Source of the DNA: Cokeromyces recurvatus | Taxonomy: Eukaryota > Mucoromycota > Mucoromycetes > Mucorales > Mucoraceae | DNA: 64,000 bases | NCBI RefSeq assembly: GCF_025118155.1 | Contig: NW_026251415.1 | Span: 186,001-250,000, forward strand | Direction of reading: 5' to 3' | Shown: in pieces, positions 48,476 through 60,148 of the stretch | Numbering within the stretch: the stretch's first letter is position 1 | Layout of the letters: each line of letters starts with the position of its first letter | The notes under the pieces: generated by a model | Told to the model about the DNA's origin: nothing | Databases searched by the model: none | Seen by the model: only the letters and a program-made list of their open reading frames with translations | Position numbers and translations under genes: made by a program

Positions 48476-48674
48476 TATGTCCTTTTATTTTATATGAAAA
48501 AAAAAGGGTATGTAATATATGTGTGTATGAATGTATCTTTTTTTTTTTTTTTTTTTTTTTTTTTCCTCTCTCTAAATTATTGTGACTGAAAGACGATTCT
48601 TCTTTTTAAAAGTCCCTTCCCCATGCATGATTTTTATTATCATTTTTTTTTTTTTTTTTTTTTTTCGCGCACAA

Positions 48675-48935
48675 ATGTCATCGGCAACAGAATTGAAACA
48701 AGAAGAACTCAGAATAGAAGATGAAGAAGATGATCCTTATAATGCAAGAATAGAGAAAACAGGATGCTTCCAGGAAAATGAAAATTTACAATTATGCTTT
48801 TATGATAATAAAGACTGGAGAAAATGTAAAGATGAAATGCAGGCATTTCGAGATTGTTTTACAAAAAATCTAAAGAATGCGGGTAGTAAAGAATTGATTG
48901 AATCAGCAAAAAATAAAAGAGATGACTACGAATAA
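48675..48935 (+). CDS. COA4: COA4-like twin CX9C mitochondrial assembly factor
   Basis: Single exon, 86 aa. The CHCH fold is shown by two CX9C motifs: CFQENENLQLC (residues 31-41) and CKDEMQAFRDC (53-63). The surrounding text (DDPYNARIEKTGC.., DNKDWRKC) matches COA4/CHCHD8, a small intermembrane-space protein imported by the Mia40 pathway and needed for cytochrome c oxidase assembly. Start: the ATG at 48675 precedes the acidic N-terminus; the frame upstream is only a poly-T-coded Phe run. It is divergently arranged with CPSF2, 199 nt apart, with T27 (48538-48564) and T21 tracts in the shared promoter. Confidence 0.87.
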   Translation: MSSATELKQEELRIEDEEDDPYNARIEKTGCFQENENLQLCFYDNKDWRKCKDEMQAFRDCFTKNLKNAGSKELIESAKNKRDDYE

Positions 48936-49177
48936 TAATAATAAAACTTACACACACACACACACACATGTGTACATGTAGAGTTACTCTTCACATAATA
49001 AACTGGCACTCCTTAATTGCGAATTGTCTAATAAAGGCATTGACTGTAGTTGCGAATAGATATTTTGCTGAATTTTAAACTTATAAGCCCTTGATAACAC
49101 TTGAAAAGTCAAAACATGTTTAATTACGGAAGCTATAATTATTGGCATTAAAATGTGTGTATAATTTCTCCTTCACT

Positions 49178-51865
49178 TTACATGTATATATCATCTGTAC
49201 CTGTTATTCGAAACTTATTATAATTAACAAGTCGACTGCTTAATCTTTCGTATAATTGTTTATCTTTTGTATTTTCATTATCATGGCGCATATCATAATT
49301 TGACGTGATAAATGTTGGTAACTCAGAAATAAATACAAGATCAGATAAATAAAGCCCTATAAAGAAAAAGAAAACGCTATTATTACTATATAAAAGTAGG
49401 TTGGTCTATTTACAAGTATTTTTTTTTTTTTTTTTTTACCTAAAAAGGGTATGCTACCATTGACAAGATCCAAGTCTTTTAAACTTTGTGTCAAAACAGT
49501 CTCTACTGCAAATGATTCTGCAATTTCTTTTGTCACCTTCGTCATGTCATTTCTCACATTTTTCCAGTTTTTAAATGGTTTTGATAATTCTTTTAGTTTG
49601 TTGAATAAATCTAGTTTATAATGATCTACCTTTTGCCAAGTTCTTTCTAGTCGAGTCACAGATGGCGACTGTAAGCCCAATAGAATCTGTAAGAGAGTAC
49701 TATAATTTCGATAATGGTAGCAATGAATAGCAATTTTGATATATTTCTCAATGACCTTAACGCGTATATCTAATTGATGTGAACGAACTATTTCAGATGC
49801 AACCCATTGACTCGTCTATGATGATAAGTAAATATTTCAAACTAATGTATATGAATATGAATATATAAATGTACCATATTAAAGAATGCTATTAACTGTT
49901 CTACACCTCTATTTTGTTCTTCTAATGTCATCCATTGTTTTTTCGTTGATCTTTTCTTCCATCTTAATTCAACGAGTTCATCCCAAGTAACATTTTGTAA
50001 CATGGACTTTTCTAAAAGACAAAATTGTTGGGCTATAGTGATTGACTTGTATTTTAGAATCAAAGATTTATTATATGACATAGGTATGAAGGAGAATAGT
50101 AGAGATCGATGATGATTATTTTGTTGCTGACTTGCTTAAGTTTACAGAGATATGAGTAAGAAGATGATAGTACTTCTCCCCCTCCCCTCCCCCTTTGTTT
50201 TTTTTTTATGTGTTGTATTATGTATATACACTTACAAAATAAATGATTATCATTGTTAGTAGGAGTAGCGCGTTGTTGTTGATGCTCAGGATTTATGATA
50301 GATTGAGATACAGTTTTTTGAATCGTTTTCTTCATTTTGGATGTCCAATTTTGGGACTTATGATTCTCATTTACGATATGATGACTGCATGGTATAATAC
50401 CTATGGCACTATCTTTTCTAATTTGTTGTTGTAACTCATCATTGTTCCTGATTGTTGAATACGATATATAAGCTTTTCTTTGTCTTTTCACTATATTTCG
50501 AAGACTTTTTATAATACGTTCATCACGTGGAGATGCATGGATAACAGGATGTGTTTGAAGTTGAGTTAAAAAGGTACATAGAATAAACCTCAATGTTTTC
50601 GATGTTACAAAATCATAGCTCCAATAATGAGTTAACCAATGGCGAATAACTACAAAAGTTCTAAATAATATATGTTAATTTTAATAAATATATAATCGTT
50701 TTTTTTTCTAAGGAGAGATTCTCTACCTTATACGAATTAATCGATGCTCATCATTTTCATCCATTAAAGCCCATCTAAATCTCAATATTAATAGTTTACA
50801 TAATTTAATAGGTGTTAAAAACTGTCTAAATGTGATGAAGAAGTCCATAAGAAAATCATTATCTATTTCAAGTTAATAAATCAAGAAACGATTTTTTTTT
50901 TTTTGATAATATATACAGATATATAGGAATGGATCGTACCTAATTCACGAGTTAATTTTTCAACAAGTTTCTCTATAGTAGCGGATGTAATCGTCATATC
51001 ATTTTTACTAAAATGAATGAAATGAGGAGAGTCCTTTGTTAGCAAATCAAATATATAGGGATCATTCTCGATAGGTGGCGAAGGAGGTGAGCAATCCTCT
51101 GTTAGAGGAAGATATTTTGTTACTTTAGATGATGGGTCTGTTTCATTCTGACTCGTATCCTTTTCTTCATCATTCATCCAGTCTAAGAGCAGTAAAGGTT
51201 TTTGTTTTCCTACGTCATGATCAAAAGATAGTAAGCCATCCAAATGCTGGTCTTTTACTTTCTTCTTTAATGTAGTGGTATTAGTTGTAAGTATAGATGT
51301 TGCATCACCTGTAATAGTTTTGTTTGGGAATAATGAAACAGTGGCCTTTCGACTAAAGATTCTTGAAAATCGATTACTATGATTATTACGTGTAATGGGA
51401 ATATGTGAGAATGATCTAGACGCTTTCATACAACGATGATGATGATGATGTGATCTATATATGATAATGTCATTAGGATAGGAAAAAAAGAAGAGAAATA
51501 ATAATAATAATAAAGAAAAGACAAAATATGGATAGCTCCTTACTTGTCTGTCTTTATGATTGGTCTTGATGTCTTTGTCGTAGTAACCCAGCCATAGATA
51601 GTTGCCAAGCGATTATAATCTGCATAATAGCCCCCATTGATTTCTATACCTGCACTATGTCTTCTTCTTGATAATTTAGTTTTACTTTTCATAGTATCCT
51701 GTTTCTGAATTTTTGAGATTATATCGTTTAATGATTTTGATCTTCTTCTAATACAATAACGAAAGTATTATTATTATTGAATACATATTAGATATATTTA
51801 TTTTCTTATTACTTTGATAGGTCTGATTTTAAAGGTAAAACAGAGCAATGTAATGTATCAAACAT
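49178..51865 (-). CDS. Ras guanine nucleotide exchange factor (CDC25-type)
   Basis: Eight exons: 51813-51865, 51544-51747, 50940-51454, 50727-50862, 50236-50660, 49875-50134, 49440-49815, 49178-49356; 715 aa. A basic N-terminus with a short poly-His run is followed by a REM/N-domain (about 245-310: NDFLMDFFITFRQFLTPIKL, RTFVVIRHWLTHYWSYDF). The catalytic RasGEF domain fills the C-terminus: SITIAQQFCLLEK, NVTWDELVELRW, WVASEIVRSHQLDIRVKVIE, YSTLLQILLGLQSPSVTRLE, LGLYLSDLVFISELPTF. It catalyses GDP/GTP exchange on a Ras-type GTPase. It lacks an SH3 domain, so the general Cdc25-type class is as far as I can go; Lte1 or Ste6/Efc25-like are options. Confidence 0.93.
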
Positions 51866-51893
51866 AAAAGAAGAAGAAGAAATAATAGTAAAA

Positions 51894-51924
<31 letters not shown>

Positions 51925-52135
51925 AAAAGGGGGGAGAAAACTCATTATAAATAAACACGAAAAAGAGAGCTTATTAAACTATAAAAAATAATGTTTAATT
52001 TGATCATTTGTGACACTAGATAAATTTAAGCGACGAAAAAAAAAAAAAAAAAAAAAATGCATTTCATTATTTATTATTTATTTATTTATTTGTTTTTTTT
52101 TTTTTGTTATTATTATTATTATTATTGTTTTCAAT

Positions 52136-53359
52136 ATGGTTGTAGAGAATAAATATGAAAAACAGCAAAGACCATTCAGGATTAGGAAATCACTTAAAGA
52201 ACTTGTTCATATGCCTCGAATACAAAAAACTCAACAATCTTCAATAATACTGCCACCTTTGCCCACTCAAGACTCAGAAAATATGGAATATGTATATGAT
52301 GTCCTATATGAATGTCAAAGAGGGTAAACATAAATAAATAAATAATGAATATATACATATGAGTTCATTATTAAAGAAATAATTCCTAGTTCTTTAGCCG
52401 TTGGGTATAGCTCAAAAACGTAAATGTCAATAATGCTTTTATAGAAAATCTAGGATTTTTAATAAATTGATTTGTTTTAGTCTTTTACAATTTGATCCAA
52501 ATCCATGGTGTGATGCTAAAATGAGGTAAATAATTTATCATTTATAACAACCTATTTTTTGGGGGGAGGTTTTTTTTTTCTAATTTTATCAGATTTACAC
52601 CAATGAACATAGATACGTATCAGCTACCAGATCCTACTTGGGAATGGGTAAAAAAAAAAATCCAGTGTAAAATTATGCAAGAAATTTATATCTTTCTTTT
52701 TTTTTTAAGGTAAGCGATGATTGGATGATTGATATGACAGGTGATGTTGATGAGGCAGGGTGGCAATATGCCTTAAAATTTCATGGAGCAGAATGGCATG
52801 GTATGAATCTATATAGGAGAAAGTAGTAAAGAATTGATAATAAAACTTAATTTAGGTAACTACAAACATTTTAGATCTTTTGTTAGAAGAAGACGATGGA
52901 TAAGATTAAGGCGTCGATCTATAAACAGCATTAGTCATTTAGAGGAAGAAGAACATGTAAATACAATAAAAACAAGGACATTAATTGATATAGAAGAACC
53001 AACATCCTCTTCAACACTATTAAAAGATCAAGAAATCATTGAAAAATTACAAAAATGTCGATTAGACAGAGAAAGATTAAATATTCTTGATGATTTAATA
53101 ATACCAGAAGAAAAAGTATAAAATAGATCTTTTTATACATGTATTTAAAATACGAACTAATTTTTTTTTTTTAATTATCATTATTATTATTTAGGCTTTA
53201 ACTTATTTGACTTTATTTGACTATGAAGAATCAAAATATAAATTCTTAGCAAAACTATTATTACAAAAAAGGCTTGATAAATTCAAACTTGTGGAAGCAA
53301 TTCAATCATTATCATTTTATTGTGATGTACAATCTATTCTTAATGAAATTGAACAATGA
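52136..53359 (+). CDS. DysF-domain protein (Pex23/Spo73/Mug65-like)
   Basis: Seven exons: 52136-52323, 52390-52419, 52481-52525, 52593-52647, 52710-52800, 52856-53115, 53195-53359; 277 aa. Two exons are only 30 and 45 nt. The splice product gives a dysferlin-type core: VYDVLYECQRGS, LLQFDPNPWCDA, LPDPTWEWVSDDWMIDMTGD, VDEAGWQYALKFHGAEWHG and RSFVRRRRWIRLRRR. In fungi the domain occurs in ER-peroxisome Pex30-type proteins and in sporulation proteins (Spo73, Mug65). No membrane helix is seen, which favours the Spo73/Mug65 group. The C-terminus is a helical, charged extension. It is divergent from the RasGEF gene (270 nt). Confidence 0.86.
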
Positions 53360-53361
53360 AT

Positions 53362-53754
53362 TTATCTTGTATTATTATGAAGATCAGTATGTATAACGGT
53401 CGCATCTCTTTCTGAATCATCACGAATATTAACTAAAAGATGTTCATCACGAATAACAGTAGTAGATGACGGGGTATATTGTGGGGTATCTTCAAATGGA
53501 TTACTATAAGCTGGAGCTGGTTGAATATTGTATAATTTTTGTAATAAAACAGGCTTTAATTCTTGAAGTTGACTTGCAGATAAATTTGACTGCTGTTGTT
53601 GTCTTTCTAGTCTATATTGTTCAGCTAATATATCATTTTTAGCTCTCATTTTCATCCTTTTTAGCCAGCAAACATATGTTGAAAGTACAATAATGACTGC
53701 TATTAAAGAAAAAATAACTACAAATAATGTTTGATTTATATTAAGTTCCGTCAT
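53362..53754 (-). CDS. Small single-pass membrane protein, unknown
   Basis: Single exon, 130 aa from the ATG at 53754, which directly precedes the membrane segment. One hydrophobic helix (residues about 10-31, LFVVIFSLIAVIIVLSTYVC) is followed by a positive stop-transfer (WLKRMKMRAK), so the C-terminus is probably cytosolic. The tail has a Gln-rich coil and a Pro/Tyr-rich part (QPAPAYSNPFEDTPQYTPS) with NPF- and PxY-like sorting or ubiquitin-ligase motifs. I recognise no family. It is tail-to-tail with the DysF gene: only 2 nt separate the two stop codons. Confidence 0.65.
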   Translation of the reverse strand: MTELNINQTLFVVIFSLIAVIIVLSTYVCWLKRMKMRAKNDILAEQYRLERQQQQSNLSASQLQELKPVLLQKLYNIQPAPAYSNPFEDTPQYTPSSTTVIRDEHLLVNIRDDSERDATVIHTDLHNNTR

Positions 53755-53863
53755 TTTATTAAATAAAGAATGATAAAAGGAGGTAGAAAGGCAGAAGAAA
53801 TTAAGGAAAATAATAATCGTTCTATTTTGTACAACAAAGAGGACCCAAATTGAACCATTTATC

Positions 53864-53895
<32 letters not shown>

Positions 53896-54033
53896 TGGAC
53901 TTTTTTACACTTTGACTATTTGATAAATTAAGGAATTTTATCAAATATACATTATTTTATGTACGTAAACGTACTCTCACCCATCTTTATTATTCAGTAC
54001 AAGCAGAATGGTTAGATGATGTACTGTTTGTGT

Positions 54034-54072
<39 letters not shown>

Positions 54073-54890
54073 CGTACAAAGAACTTGAAATAGTTTTTAT
54101 TTTTTAATTACAAAATATATGATACTTTACTGTATATTTCCTTATTTTTATTTCATTGGAGTAGCAATAAGTCCTTGTTGCATTGTTTCAAAACCATACG
54201 ATCGGCTATAGCTTGATAGTAACATGTACTGTATACATTGGCTTTTGATTATTAGTTCTTATTAACAATATAACATTCTGTCGTTATTTTTAACTTTAAT
54301 CTCACAAATCAACTGGATAGTTTGATGTTCATCCATAACTGATTATAATCAATACTTTCCATTACCGTCACCATCACCAAAACCACATGTTTTTTTTTTC
54401 TTACTCAAGACGACAAGAGTAGCGCAAATACTGTAATGGGTTGGTTTTCCGGTCTAATTAAATTGATGACTAGCTCTTATTTAGATACATACTCATTGTT
54501 TTATGCTGTGAATCAAATCAGAAAATCCGAATTTCAGTAACATTTTAATCCAATTTTTTTTTTTTTTCGGCGAAATATGTTATTTGTATTGATGACAAGA
54601 ACATTTTACTGCTCATCCATATATTTTACTATTCAACCATAAGTTTTACTGATCATCAAAAAATTTTGTTGGACTTTAAGATTTTTTTGTATTAGTGGCA
54701 TTGGATTTTTTTTTTTTTTTTTTTTTTGTATTTTTAAACGCGAAATACTGTACACAATGTGTCTTCTTTATTAGGCACAAATTGCTCATCATATTGGTTA
54801 GTGACTTTGATTATGTCACAAATATCTAACTTGTTTTTTTCTTTTTTTCTTTTTTTTTTTTTTTGTAACTTCCTTAACTTTTTTTTTAAT
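53755..54890. other. Intergenic region with poly(A) and degenerate repeats
   Basis: Contains A runs near 53870-53895 and 54035-54071, a degenerate TTTTACT...CATC repeat at 54598-54672, and T runs before the next start. A 35-codon frame from 54437 is too short to support. Divergent promoter region for the two flanking genes. Confidence 0.45.
54598..54672. repeat. Degenerate ~20-22-bp tandem repeat
   Basis: Three to four imperfect copies of a unit reading about ATTTTACTGCTCATCCATA, with the later copies drifting (TTTTACTATTCAACCATAAG, TTTTACTGATCATCAAAAAA). Confidence 0.5.
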
Positions 54891-55144
54891 ATGTTATTGA
54901 ATAGTTTTTTTAAATTAAAACCATCTTCTTACTATTGTATAACTACGACTACTACTAAAAGCTTGGTCTATTTTAATCGAAAACAACTTTGTTTAAAAAA
55001 TAATAATAATTACAGACTTGGTTCAACATGCTGTCATAAAAAAGAAAGCCCTAATGAAATAAAATTATCTCCAATAAGTCTCGAATTTTGGTCACATCCT
55101 GATACTTGGCAGCGTACAAGAATAAATACTTTAAGGTAAATCCT

Positions 55145-55180
<36 letters not shown>

Positions 55181-55689
55181 AAACTCAAGTCTTACTTCCT
55201 TTCTTTTCTTACCCCCTCCCCTCTCTCTCTCTCTCTTCTCTCTCTTAGATGTCTTATTGGATGTACTTCAGGTGATTTTGCTACAATGTGGTACCTTCAA
55301 TATTATTATCCGGATACATCACCTATATATAGTACTGCAGCAGCAATGGTATAATATATGTATATATTATATAGAACAAGCCACTTAGACTATAATAATA
55401 GGTAGCAGGAATATCAACTTCACTTGCATTAGAAACAGTATTATTGAAAAAATCCATGTCTATACCTTACCCAGTAGCATTCAAGACAGCTATGGGCATG
55501 AGTTTCGTTTCCATGTTGGTAATGGAATTATCAGAAAATCTAATGGATTGGCATTTGATGGGAGGACAAGTTTTATTCGATGATCCAAAGTTTTGGTTAG
55601 CTGGTATAGCCAGTACAATAACTGGTTTTATAGTACCATTACCTTATAATTATTGGAGACTTAGAGCTTTGGGTAAATCGTGCCATTAA
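54891..55689 (+). CDS. DUF4396-like membrane protein, probably mitochondrial
   Basis: Exons 54891-55135, 55249-55348, 55402-55689; 210 aa. The N-terminal ~50 residues have no acidic residue and many Lys/Arg/Ser/Thr/Asn, as in mitochondrial presequences. The C-terminal domain shows CLIGCTSGDFATMWYLQYY, VAGISTSLALETVLLKK, MSFVSMLVMELSENLMDWHL and FIVPLPYNYWRLRALGKSCH: four hydrophobic helices with small-residue patterns. This resembles the DUF4396 family of unknown function; no enzymatic motif is seen. The intron 55136-55248 contains a 33-A tract. It ends 13 nt from the CCZ1 stop on the other strand. Confidence 0.72.
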
Positions 55690-55702
55690 TAATATATCTT
55701 GT

Positions 55703-57975
55703 TTATTCAACATATATTATATTTGACAAACTTTTACTCATTTTTGCGAATGTTTCTTTAAAATTGTTGTGTGTATAAAAAGGATTAGTTTCTATGTTAA
55801 ATAATATATATACTTGTATATTCTTCTTACCTTCCATTTCAGCTAGTGAAGTATCCTTTTTAGCAGCAATTAAATACATTTCAGTAAAATCATCTATATC
55901 ATCATCTCTGGATCTTTCATCAATAGAGGACCTATTAGTATGTAGAATCGTATTATCTTCTTCTGTAGATCTTAAAGTATTGTATAAACGACTTCCAGCA
56001 ATCCAATGATTTATAGTAGATCGAGTATAAACCTCACTTGTTCGTGGAATCTTTTCAAACTCTTCTCTTATTTCCAATAACTGTAATAACATGTCGTTTG
56101 TAATCTTCGTTGTTGTCTTTGACTGACGATTGTGAGTCATGGTTGATTTTATATTGAGTGTTTTGTTATCATAATAGAAACATTTATAATGTTTTCCTAA
56201 ATCAAGACTTATATTATGTGGAAATTTTTTTAAATATTTAACATAACATAACATGACTTGCTTACTTACTTTTTCTTTTGCATTTGACTAATATCTTCAA
56301 TGAGAGTATTCGTTAATTGATCCAAGTCTTTCTCCTTCATATAATGTTCAAGATCGGTATAAAAAGTAGGACTGGATAAAACTGCCTCTGTTTCAGATGT
56401 TGCAGGCAATAAAAAGTTCCATACTAAATTACTTTTATGCTGAAATTAAACCAATACATTAAAGATGCTATATAAATATATGTGTATATGTATATATGTA
56501 TATATGTATATGTATATATTAGTTCTTCTTTTTCTTTTACCTTGTATACTAATAAATAATAGTCATGTAATTCCTTGTCTTTTTGATATGTTGGGTTTCC
56601 ATTTATGACACTTGAAATATATACACGAACTAAATTGGATTTCGTTACAGACCTCTCTTCTCCATTCATACCAATTGCAGTAGATTCTATTAAACCTGTT
56701 AAATAAATCCCTTTTCTGTCAGAAGTATCTGTTCCACTATGAATGGATGGTATATCTGCCGTAGATGTTGTACTATTCGATTCTGTTATGGAAGAGGATG
56801 ATACAGTCTCGGTCGATCTTGATCCTCCTCCTAAAGAAAAATAACTCAAGATATGGGATTGTGGTAAAGATTTTGTAAATTGTTTAAACCCTGATACTTT
56901 GCTATTTGAATTCTTTTTAGATGTCATTTCTATGTCTGCCTTTCTTTTTTCTGATTTGGCATGATTTTCTACTCGTTTTATTACATATTTCCTTAATGCA
57001 CATATATCCTCAATAGATAAATCAGGTGATTTATATACAAGTGAACCATCTTCCATTTGAAGGATAAATAAATGATGAATATGTTGTTCAAAATTACTTT
57101 TAATTGACTCTTCTAAATTATGAATCTTTAAATAGTTTGTACGTAAAATTGATTGAATAGGTACACCATTAAATAAAGCTGTAAAACACATTAGATCTAA
57201 TCTATCAAAATCCCATTTCCATATCCAATCTGAGAAAAACTCTTCAATTGCATGCATAAGTGATCGTGTTCTTTGTCTTGTTGGCTGTTCTGAATGTTCA
57301 GGTCCATAAAGAATAGAGCTAAATGTGCCATTAAGTAACTAAGAATATATGCATGTATATTAGCTTTTTTTTTTTTTTCAATCATCCTGTAAAAGAGAAA
57401 CAAATTAAAAAAAAAAAAAAAAAAAAAAAGAAAAATTACTTTAAATTGTTCATAACCAATTTTCAATACTGCTTCAAGTGCTTTATCATTTAATTGTGAA
57501 TCTAAATATTCTGTAACTAATTTTTCCTTTCCTTTCGAATCCTTTATTTGTCTCCTATGAATACCAAGCTCAACACACATGTGCATCCAAAATCCAGGTT
57601 CAGGTTGTAAAAAGACCATGCGATTCTTTTGTGAATGAACATTTTGAGTTGGATGAGAAGGGGAAAAAGTGCTAAAAAAAAAGAAAGAAAGAAATGTAAT
57701 TCCTTAGTTCACTATGGATACAATAGATGGATACTCAATGCTTACGAAGTAAAATTAACAAGTGCTTGAGCAAGACCTACTTGCTTTATTTTCAAGTCAG
57801 CTGATACAGCTTTTTTAGCAGTGTAATAAAGTATTTGATCCTTTGTATTTTCTTCAGATTGACTAAGAGAAGGATTATAAACACAAAAATAGGATAAAAT
57901 AGGTGATGTTTTGCCTAATCTTGATAAATTGGTAGATTCATCTTTATGTATACTTTGATTGCCCGAGTCAGGCAT
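55703..57975 (-). CDS. CCZ1: Vacuolar fusion protein CCZ1
   Basis: Six exons: 57746-57975, 57440-57671, 56541-57338, 56270-56439, 55831-56207, 55703-55755; 619 aa. Ccz1 pairs with Mon1 as the GEF for Rab7/Ypt7, driving fusion with the vacuole and autophagosome maturation. The N-terminal longin domain starts at about residue 25 (ILSYFCVYNPSLSQSEENTK, ILYYTAKK, AQALVNFTSTFSP) and is followed by QKNRMVFLQPEPGFWMHMCV, typical of the Ccz1/HPS4 family. The middle is Ser-rich; later blocks (YYLLVYKHKSNLVWNF, LGKHYKCFYYDNKTLNIKS) are the downstream longin-like domains. The acceptor at 56208-56209 is inferred from phase (T completing an Asn codon) and keeps the conserved block. Confidence 0.87.
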
Positions 57976-58906
57976 TTGTATTATTTTTATTTTATTTTTT
58001 AAAGGAAAAAAAAATAAATAAAAAAATGAAAAGAAAAAATAGAAGATGAATCTAAAATTATAATAAATTTTTCGTCATTACACCAATATGACCATATAGC
58101 AACTTAATAAAAAGTAAATAATACATCTCTTCTTTATCATAAATAGTGGCGATTCATGCTAATCATACTATGAGGGATGAAAATAATAGTAACCCTGGTT
58201 AGTATCATGAAAGTTATTAAGTATTATGATAACGTGCCTAATAAGTTTTTCTTTTTTTAGTTAGTGATTGAATTTAGCACAAGTGCCTTCAGTATGATGA
58301 GAGTCACCACCCTTTATAAGATTAAGGAGACAATAAAACAGACAACTAGTAGGGCAAATGAATCTAATATGAATATAAATAAATAAATAAAAGACCGAGA
58401 AAGGAGGGCCTTGTATATATTTATTTAAAGAAAAAAGGCAGTAGACACGCCAAACTGTCCTTATTATGGATAACACTTCTATCTATAAAATACTTGCTTC
58501 TTTATTCATTCCTTTAGAAAAGAAAGAAATTGTGTTACAGTCTTTATAAATCTCAGCCATAGGGCAGCAAAAGAAAGTGAATGACTGAAGACTGTCAAGG
58601 ATAGATTAAACATTCAATATTCATTCTATGTTTGACCTTGGATATCATACTTGATTTATATACGTAGAGTAAGTAAATCCTTTTATTTAATTTTATTTTA
58701 TTTTATTTTGTATAAAATAGAAATAAAAAAAGGCTTGTGCTTTTATCTACATTGGTTGATATTGCCAGTTAAACGTCATCATGTGATTTTAGAGAAATAC
58801 TGTTATTTCAACTTCTCCTTTTTTTTTTTTATGTGTATAAAAGTATATCTTTATTTTATTTTATTTTATCTTTCTTTTTTCGTTTTTTATTTTTATTTAT
58901 TTTGAT
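57976..58906. other. Divergent promoter region, CCZ1 / PITP
   Basis: 930 nt of AT-rich sequence. A short minus frame (58261-58476) ends GGDSHHTEGTCAKFNH, which looks protein-like but lacks a start, splice structure or neighbour to support it. The region near 58680-58700 and 58855-58880 has TTTTA repeats. Nothing else recognised. Confidence 0.4.
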
Positions 58907-60148
58907 ATGATTATTAACGAGTATAGAGTAATTAATAATTGTACAGAAGAAGAATATCAAGTTGGTAAGATAAAAATAAAAGAAAATGAAATAGGTATAA
59001 TATATAATATGTGATATAATAATAGGTCAACTATATGCCACTGCTATTGCATCACAAGAAAATACAGGTGGTGGAGAAGGAGTAGAGGTTATTAAGAATG
59101 AACCTTATGAAAAGGATGGTGAAAAGGGTCAATATACGTATAAAATATTTCGTCTCGCTTCTCGTGTACCTGCTATAGTAAAAGCAGTTGCTCCTACTGG
59201 CGCTCTTGATTTATATGAGGAGGTATAATAATAAGCATAAAGAAAGAAAGAAAGAAAAAGAATAAAAAACGTATTAATTTCGTCATAGGCTTGGAACGCG
59301 TATCCATACTGTAAAACTGGTTAGTATAACATAATTAAGATTATTATTTTTTTTCTATCATTTGTTATTAAAACTTTATTGTATGTAGTACTAAAGGTAA
59401 TTAGATTTTAAAAATCTATTAAGCAAATAACTTACTTTAAAGGAAAAAAAAAAAAAAAGAATGGCTATATGAAAGATAATTTCTCTATCGTTTATGAAAC
59501 TTTACATGTCAATGGGTCACGAGGAGAGATTGAAAACGCATTAAATATATCAAAAGAAGGTAAATCATTTTTTAAAAAAAAAAATAACTAAAAACATCGA
59601 AATTTAATAGTTACCAAATAGATTTAAAAAAGAGAAATGTTATTATTATTGACATTGCTAATGATAAAATCAATCCGAAAGACTATAAGCCTGATGAAGA
59701 CCCAAAATTATATCATTCTGAAAAGACAGGTCGCGGTCCTTTGACAGATCCTGACTGGCAAAAGAAAGTTGAGCCTGTCATGACATGTTATAAGCTTGTC
59801 TATATTGAATTCAAATGGTATGGTCTTCAGACAAGGGTAGAAGCTTTCTTAGCAAAAACAGTACAAACACTCTTTACCAAATTTCATAGGTAAGGCATCA
59901 TAAGCAAATATCATGTTTTTTATTTAAAAAAAAATAACCTCCTTATTTCCTTATTCTCTTCCCACCACCTCTTCCCTCCCTCTCCCCCCCCCTTTTTTTT
60001 TCTTGATAGACAAATGTTTTGTTGGACAGATAAATGGTACGGAATGACAATTCAAGACATACGTAATTTGGAAGCAAAAACAAAAGAAGACTTAGACTTA
60101 AAAAGAAATCAAGGTGAATTACCAGTGAACACCTTAGATAACACATAA
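58907..60148 (+). CDS. Phosphatidylinositol transfer protein, class I
   Basis: Seven exons: 58907-58964, 59026-59222, 59289-59319, 59390-59397, 59460-59559, 59622-59889, 60010-60148; 266 aa, the standard class I length. PITPs move PI and PC between membranes and support phosphoinositide synthesis. The whole START-like fold is present: [20 protein letters not shown] near the N-terminus, [81 protein letters not shown] and [20 protein letters not shown]. The fourth exon has only 8 nt (59390-59397) and is required to keep frame and the VLK residues expected after CKT. No domain is missing. Confidence 0.97.
59390..59397 (+). other. 8-nt micro-exon of the PITP gene
   Basis: TACTAAAG between an acceptor (GTATGTAG) and a donor (GTAATTAG). 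Together with the preceding G it encodes Val-Leu-Lys and restores phase 0. Confidence 0.85.

Noticed and set aside
36208..57975. Functional cluster of membrane-traffic genes (Atg14-like, CCZ1, PITP, RasGEF)
   Set aside because: Genes alternate strand, are mixed with unrelated housekeeping genes and share no visible promoter motif; chance neighbourhood is enough.
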